9,985 bases of DNA, taken from contig JAIRRK010000109.1 in the NCBI GenBank assembly GCA_031256015.1, positions 1 to 9,985 on the forward strand, given 5' to 3'. This DNA is from Dysgonamonadaceae bacterium. GTDB taxonomy: Bacteria; Bacteroidota; Bacteroidia; Bacteroidales; Azobacteroidaceae. The position numbers and the translations under genes are program-made. Position 1 is the first letter of the stretch; every line of letters starts with the position of its first letter. Of this stretch, positions 7,787 through 9,985 are shown piece after piece. Below the pieces are notes generated by a model, which was not told where the DNA came from, searched no databases, and worked only from the letters and a program-made list of their open reading frames with translations.

Positions 7787-7830
7787 AAAAAAGAGGGTGC
7801 TTCATTTGTGAAGTGAACACCCTCTTCTTT
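7787..7830. terminator. Bidirectional terminator between asnS and the peptide transporter
   Basis: AAGAGGGTG (7791-7799) pairs with CACCCTCTT (7818-7826). Inside, CTTCA (7800-7804) pairs with TGAAG (7809-7813) around a TTTG loop, leaving a 4-nt bulge TGAA. The minus-strand transcript of the transporter gets six T after the stem (7792-7787), an excellent intrinsic terminator. The plus-strand asnS transcript gets the weaker run TTCTTT. Position between two convergent genes fits a shared terminator. Confidence 0.85.
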
Positions 7831-7856
7831 ATGTAAACGTTTCTGTTTTATGAAAC

Positions 7857-9536
7857 CTAACAATCTTTCGTTACTCTCTCTAACTTTTTCAGGATGGAGA
7901 ACATGAATAATGCCGATAACAAACACAATCCGATTAATATTCCCCATACCAACCAAAGTTGTATGCCTCCCCAAACACGACCGATAATGGAAACCATATA
8001 ATTTCCGATAGCTGTTGCGGCGAACCATCCTCCCATCATTAATCCTTTGTATTGAGGAGGTGCTACCTTCGATACGAATGAAATTCCCATCGGACTCAAC
8101 AGTAATTCGGCAAAAGTCAAAACGAGATAAGTGCTGATTAACCAGTTGGGAGATACCAATTCACTGCTGACTCCTCCTACGGCTTCCAGTGCATCGGGAG
8201 TTGCCAATCCCATGGAGCCGAAGGCCAAAATAGCAAATCCTAAAGCAGCAATGAGCATCCCGATACCGATTTTACGAGGAGCAGAAGGCTCTTTGCCTTT
8301 TTTGGCTAAGGCACCGAATATGGCAAGAGAAATAGGAGTTAATACCACTACAAAGAACGGATTGAACTGCTGGAATATTTGAGGTACAATTTCAACATTT
8401 TCCGCCATGTTCATATAGTTTATTATCAGGCCGACGATAGCAGCACCGGAAATACCTCCGGCAATCAATTTACTCTTCGCCGTTGCAGACTGAAAGATGT
8501 TGAACAGCGCGTAAACCGCAACAAGAATAAAGGTGAGATTAAGAACGTCAAATCCTATTCTGTCTAATCCCTGTGCCAAGTTAGCCGTATAATCGCGAGC
8601 AAACCAAGTCATGGTTAATCCGTTTTGATGGAACGACATCCAGAAGAAAATGATTACCGAGAAAACCAATACAAGAGCGATAATTCTTTCTTTTGTTTGT
8701 TGAGGCGATAATTTTTTAGTATCATCGGCTTTTTGTGCGGTTGCCAATTGTTTGGAGCTGTAATCGGCATGTTTATACGTCTTTCTGAAAACAACATAAA
8801 TCAACATGGAGACAATAAGAGAAAAACACGCTACCGCAAAACCGTAATTGTATGCTTCCGAAAGCCTATCGATGTATAAATTACTGAAAGCAGTCAAGTC
8901 GGTTGTTCCTGTTTGAGCAGCCGCCAAATCCGTAAGTTCGGTCAATCCCTGCGGTTGAATGGCTCCGTCCAAATATTGATGAGCCAAATTCGGAATCTTT
9001 GCATTATAGCTCAGGCCCGCTTTACCCAAAAAGTAATTGGTTACTTTGGTTGCTGCGGTAGGCGCGTAAAGAGCTCCCAAGTTGATGGCCATATAAAAGA
9101 TACTGAATGCACTGTCTCTCTGAGTACTGTATTTAGGATTATCGTAAAGATTTCCGACCATTACCTGAAGGTTTCCTTTGAATAATCCCGTTCCCAGAGC
9201 AATCAAAAACAGTGCGGCAAACATGATTCCCATCGAGAAGCTGTCTCTGGCTGTGGGAATTGAAAGGAAAAGGTATCCCGCAAACATGACGATGATACCA
9301 ATGGTGACTGTTTTTCCGTATCCCCACCACTTATCGGCGATAATACCTCCGAAGAGTGGCATGAAATAAACAATGGCAAGAAATCCGCCAAAGATGTCTG
9401 ATGTTTCTTTGGAACTTAATCCGAATTTAGCTTGCAAAAACAGCACGAAAATCGCGAGCATGGTGTAATAACCGAAGCGTTCTCCGGTATTGGCAAGGGC
9501 GAGGGCATACAATCCCTTCGGGTGATTTTTAAACAT
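7857..9536 (-). CDS. POT/PTR2-family peptide transporter (MFS)
   Basis: A 559-residue polytopic inner-membrane protein of the proton-dependent oligopeptide transporter family, which takes up di- and tripeptides. Seen: NTGERFGYY (16-24), the ExxERFxYY region of helix 1; GGIIADKWWG (63-72), the MFS loop 2-3 motif; GTGLFKGN with Lys120 in helix 4, a conserved functional lysine; the PTR2 signature FSIFYMAINLGALY (144-157); and TFAELLLSPMG with Glu477, matching the conserved helix-10 glutamate. Hydrophobic segments fill the rest. A polar stretch of about 60 residues (roughly 168-230) makes it longer than typical bacterial members of about 480-500. Oddity: the first Glu of ExxER is Asn16, while Glu19 and Arg20 remain, so proton coupling may differ. 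The start ATG at 9536 gives a normal POT N-terminus; a TATCTTTG element lies 43 bp upstream. Family assignment is firm; substrate range is not visible. Confidence 0.94.
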   Translation of the reverse strand: MFKNHPKGLYALALANTGERFGYYTMLAIFVLFLQAKFGLSSKETSDIFGGFLAIVYFMPLFGGIIADKWWGYGKTVTIGIIVMFAGYLFLSIPTARDSFSMGIMFAALFLIALGTGLFKGNLQVMVGNLYDNPKYSTQRDSAFSIFYMAINLGALYAPTAATKVTNYFLGKAGLSYNAKIPNLAHQYLDGAIQPQGLTELTDLAAAQTGTTDLTAFSNLYIDRLSEAYNYGFAVACFSLIVSMLIYVVFRKTYKHADYSSKQLATAQKADDTKKLSPQQTKERIIALVLVFSVIIFFWMSFHQNGLTMTWFARDYTANLAQGLDRIGFDVLNLTFILVAVYALFNIFQSATAKSKLIAGGISGAAIVGLIINYMNMAENVEIVPQIFQQFNPFFVVVLTPISLAIFGALAKKGKEPSAPRKIGIGMLIAALGFAILAFGSMGLATPDALEAVGGVSSELVSPNWLISTYLVLTFAELLLSPMGISFVSKVAPPQYKGLMMGGWFAATAIGNYMVSIIGRVWGGIQLWLVWGILIGLCLLSALFMFSILKKLERVTKDC

Positions 9537-9578
9537 AGATTTGTAGATTAGTTAATAATAGAAAAATTTTTATTTCGA

Positions 9579-9586
9579 CAAAGATA
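9579..9586 (-). promoter_or_regulatory. Promoter -7 element of the peptide transporter
   Basis: On the minus strand 9586-9579 reads TATCTTTG, a perfect TAnnTTTG match. Transcription would start near 9573, giving a leader of about 36 nt. I see no convincing TTG at the -33 position. Confidence 0.6.
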
Positions 9587-9731
9587 AAAAAACTAATTAA
9601 AAATACGGTGTTGTAATGCCCGGAATATAAAAAATATTTTCTCATCATTCGAATCGCATAAGTGTTTCCTCCTTTTTCTTTGTCTTGATGCGAAAAGAGT
9701 TAAAAATTAAAAGTGAATAATTAAGAATTGT

Positions 9732-9748
9732 CCTGCGCTCCGCGCAGG
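9732..9748. repeat. GC-rich inverted repeat (7-bp stem, 3-nt loop)
   Basis: CCTGCGC (9732-9738) and GCGCAGG (9742-9748) flank TCC. It stands out against AT-rich surroundings. Its word GCGCTCC (9735-9741) recurs in the neighbouring palindrome at 9776-9782, so the two look like parts of one element. Confidence 0.75.
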
Positions 9749-9762
9749 CGCGGCAATCCATT

Positions 9763-9790
9763 GTAGAGACGGAGCGCGCTCCGTCTCTAC
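9763..9790. repeat. Perfect 28-bp palindrome, probable dispersed palindromic repeat
   Basis: GTAGAGACGGAGCG (9763-9776) is followed directly by its exact reverse complement CGCTCCGTCTCTAC (9777-9790), with no spacer. As RNA or extruded DNA it would form a very stable hairpin. GTAGAGAC...GTCTCTAC termini recur, as I recall, in palindromic interspersed repeats of Bacteroidota and cyanobacterial genomes; this cannot be checked within one window. Both neighbouring genes are transcribed away from it, so it is not a terminator for them. Confidence 0.85.
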
Positions 9791-9805
9791 CCGCAAACCC
9801 GCAAA
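9790..9805. repeat. Short tandem direct repeat CCCGCAAA x2
   Basis: CCCGCAAA occurs twice without a gap (9790-9797 and 9798-9805), directly joined to the right end of the palindrome, sharing its last C. It may mark the edge of the repeat element or be a chance duplication. Confidence 0.6.
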
Positions 9806-9845
9806 CAAGAAAAAAAAGAAGAAGAATAAACTTTTTTCTCTTGAA

Positions 9846-9879
9846 TTTGCAAAATATTAAGAAAAAGTGATTAGCTTTG
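9846..9879 (+). promoter_or_regulatory. Promoter of the gene at the right edge
   Basis: TAGCTTTG at 9872-9879 fits TAnnTTTG. TTTG at 9846-9849 is a possible -33 element with a 22-nt spacer, slightly long. It predicts a start near 9886 and a leader of about 36 nt to the ATG at 9922, similar to the other genes here. Confidence 0.5.
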
Positions 9880-9921
9880 CAACCGGATACAAAAAAACGT
9901 CTAAAATAGATAACAAACAAT

Positions 9922-9985
9922 ATGAATCTCACGAACGATATAACTAAAAAAAACATTGCTTTTTCTTTCATTTTTCTTGCGAAAA
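9922..9985 (+). CDS. Start of an unidentified gene (21 codons visible)
   Basis: An ATG at 9922 opens a frame that stays open to the window end: a short polar start (MNLTNDITKKN) followed by hydrophobic residues (IAFSFIFLA) and Lys. This could be a signal peptide or a first membrane helix. The call rests on the upstream TAGCTTTG element at a sensible distance and on the charged-then-hydrophobic pattern. Too little is visible to name a family, and a chance open frame is possible. Confidence 0.4.
   Translation, partial: MNLTNDITKKNIAFSFIFLAK

Larger units (their letters stand above)
9604..9845. other. Gene-free divergent intergenic stretch with an interspersed-repeat-like island
   Basis: This is the main part of a gap of about 385 bp between the transporter start and the next plus-strand start. 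Its first half is plain AT-rich DNA. Around 9698-9730 it becomes an A/T tract of near-repeats (ttaaaaattaaaagtg, aataattaagaatt). A GC-rich island follows at 9731-9805, described separately, and then a purine-rich tract (9806-9830). A minus-strand frame of 108 codons crosses the island, but it reads through perfect palindromes and resembles no protein, so I do not call it. Confidence 0.6.

Noticed and set aside
9790..9805. CRISPR-like repeats next to the palindrome
   Set aside because: Only two 8-bp copies in direct contact, with no spacers and no cas genes in the window.
9645..9971. Minus-strand open frame of 108 codons through the palindrome island
   Set aside because: It reads through a perfect palindrome and AT-rich low-complexity DNA, overlaps the plus-strand promoter and start, and its translation resembles no protein family.

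Overview
The window looks like ordinary core chromosome from a Bacteroidota bacterium, most likely order Bacteroidales. It is AT-rich. Nearly every gene or operon start is preceded by the Bacteroidota housekeeping -7 element TAnnTTTG, usually as TATCTTTG, rather than TATAAT. Start codons lack clear Shine-Dalgarno sequences. The proteins, such as an E. coli-type PurB, a long AsnRS and a POT-family peptide transporter with an extra loop, fit that group. No tRNA, rRNA, CRISPR array, transposase, phage gene or defence gene is visible.

Layout from left to right. (1) Positions 1-2113, minus strand: a tandem-ATPase ABC protein of the ModF/PhrA type, followed 17 bp later by the N-terminal part of an alkaline phosphatase that runs off the left edge. 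They look like one transcript. (2) Positions 2114-2172: a 59-bp divergent promoter region with two face-to-face -7 elements only 3 bp apart. (3) Positions 2173-3342, plus strand: a MalY/PatB-type PLP-dependent C-S lyase. (4) Positions 3343-7722, plus strand: purB (adenylosuccinate lyase) from its own promoter, then a pseudouridine synthase with a roughly 190-residue disordered Asn/Arg/Gly/Tyr-rich N-terminal extension, then asnS (asparaginyl-tRNA synthetase). A perfect 12-bp inverted repeat separates the last two. (5) A bidirectional terminator near 7787-7830 lies between the convergent asnS and a minus-strand POT-family transporter (7857-9536). (6) Positions 9537-9921: a gene-free region with a GC-rich island made of a small hairpin, a perfect 28-bp palindrome and a short direct repeat. 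A promoter-like site and the first 21 codons of a new plus-strand gene follow it.

Functionally the plus-strand block is housekeeping: purine nucleotide synthesis, rRNA modification and tRNA charging. The flanking genes serve phosphate ester hydrolysis, sulfur amino acid metabolism and peptide uptake. I found no convincing undescribed multi-gene system. The points most worth a second look are the palindrome island at 9732-9805, the long disordered tail on the pseudouridine synthase, the loss of the first Glu of the ExxER motif in the transporter, the degenerate first ATPase site of the ABC protein, and the overlapping divergent promoters.
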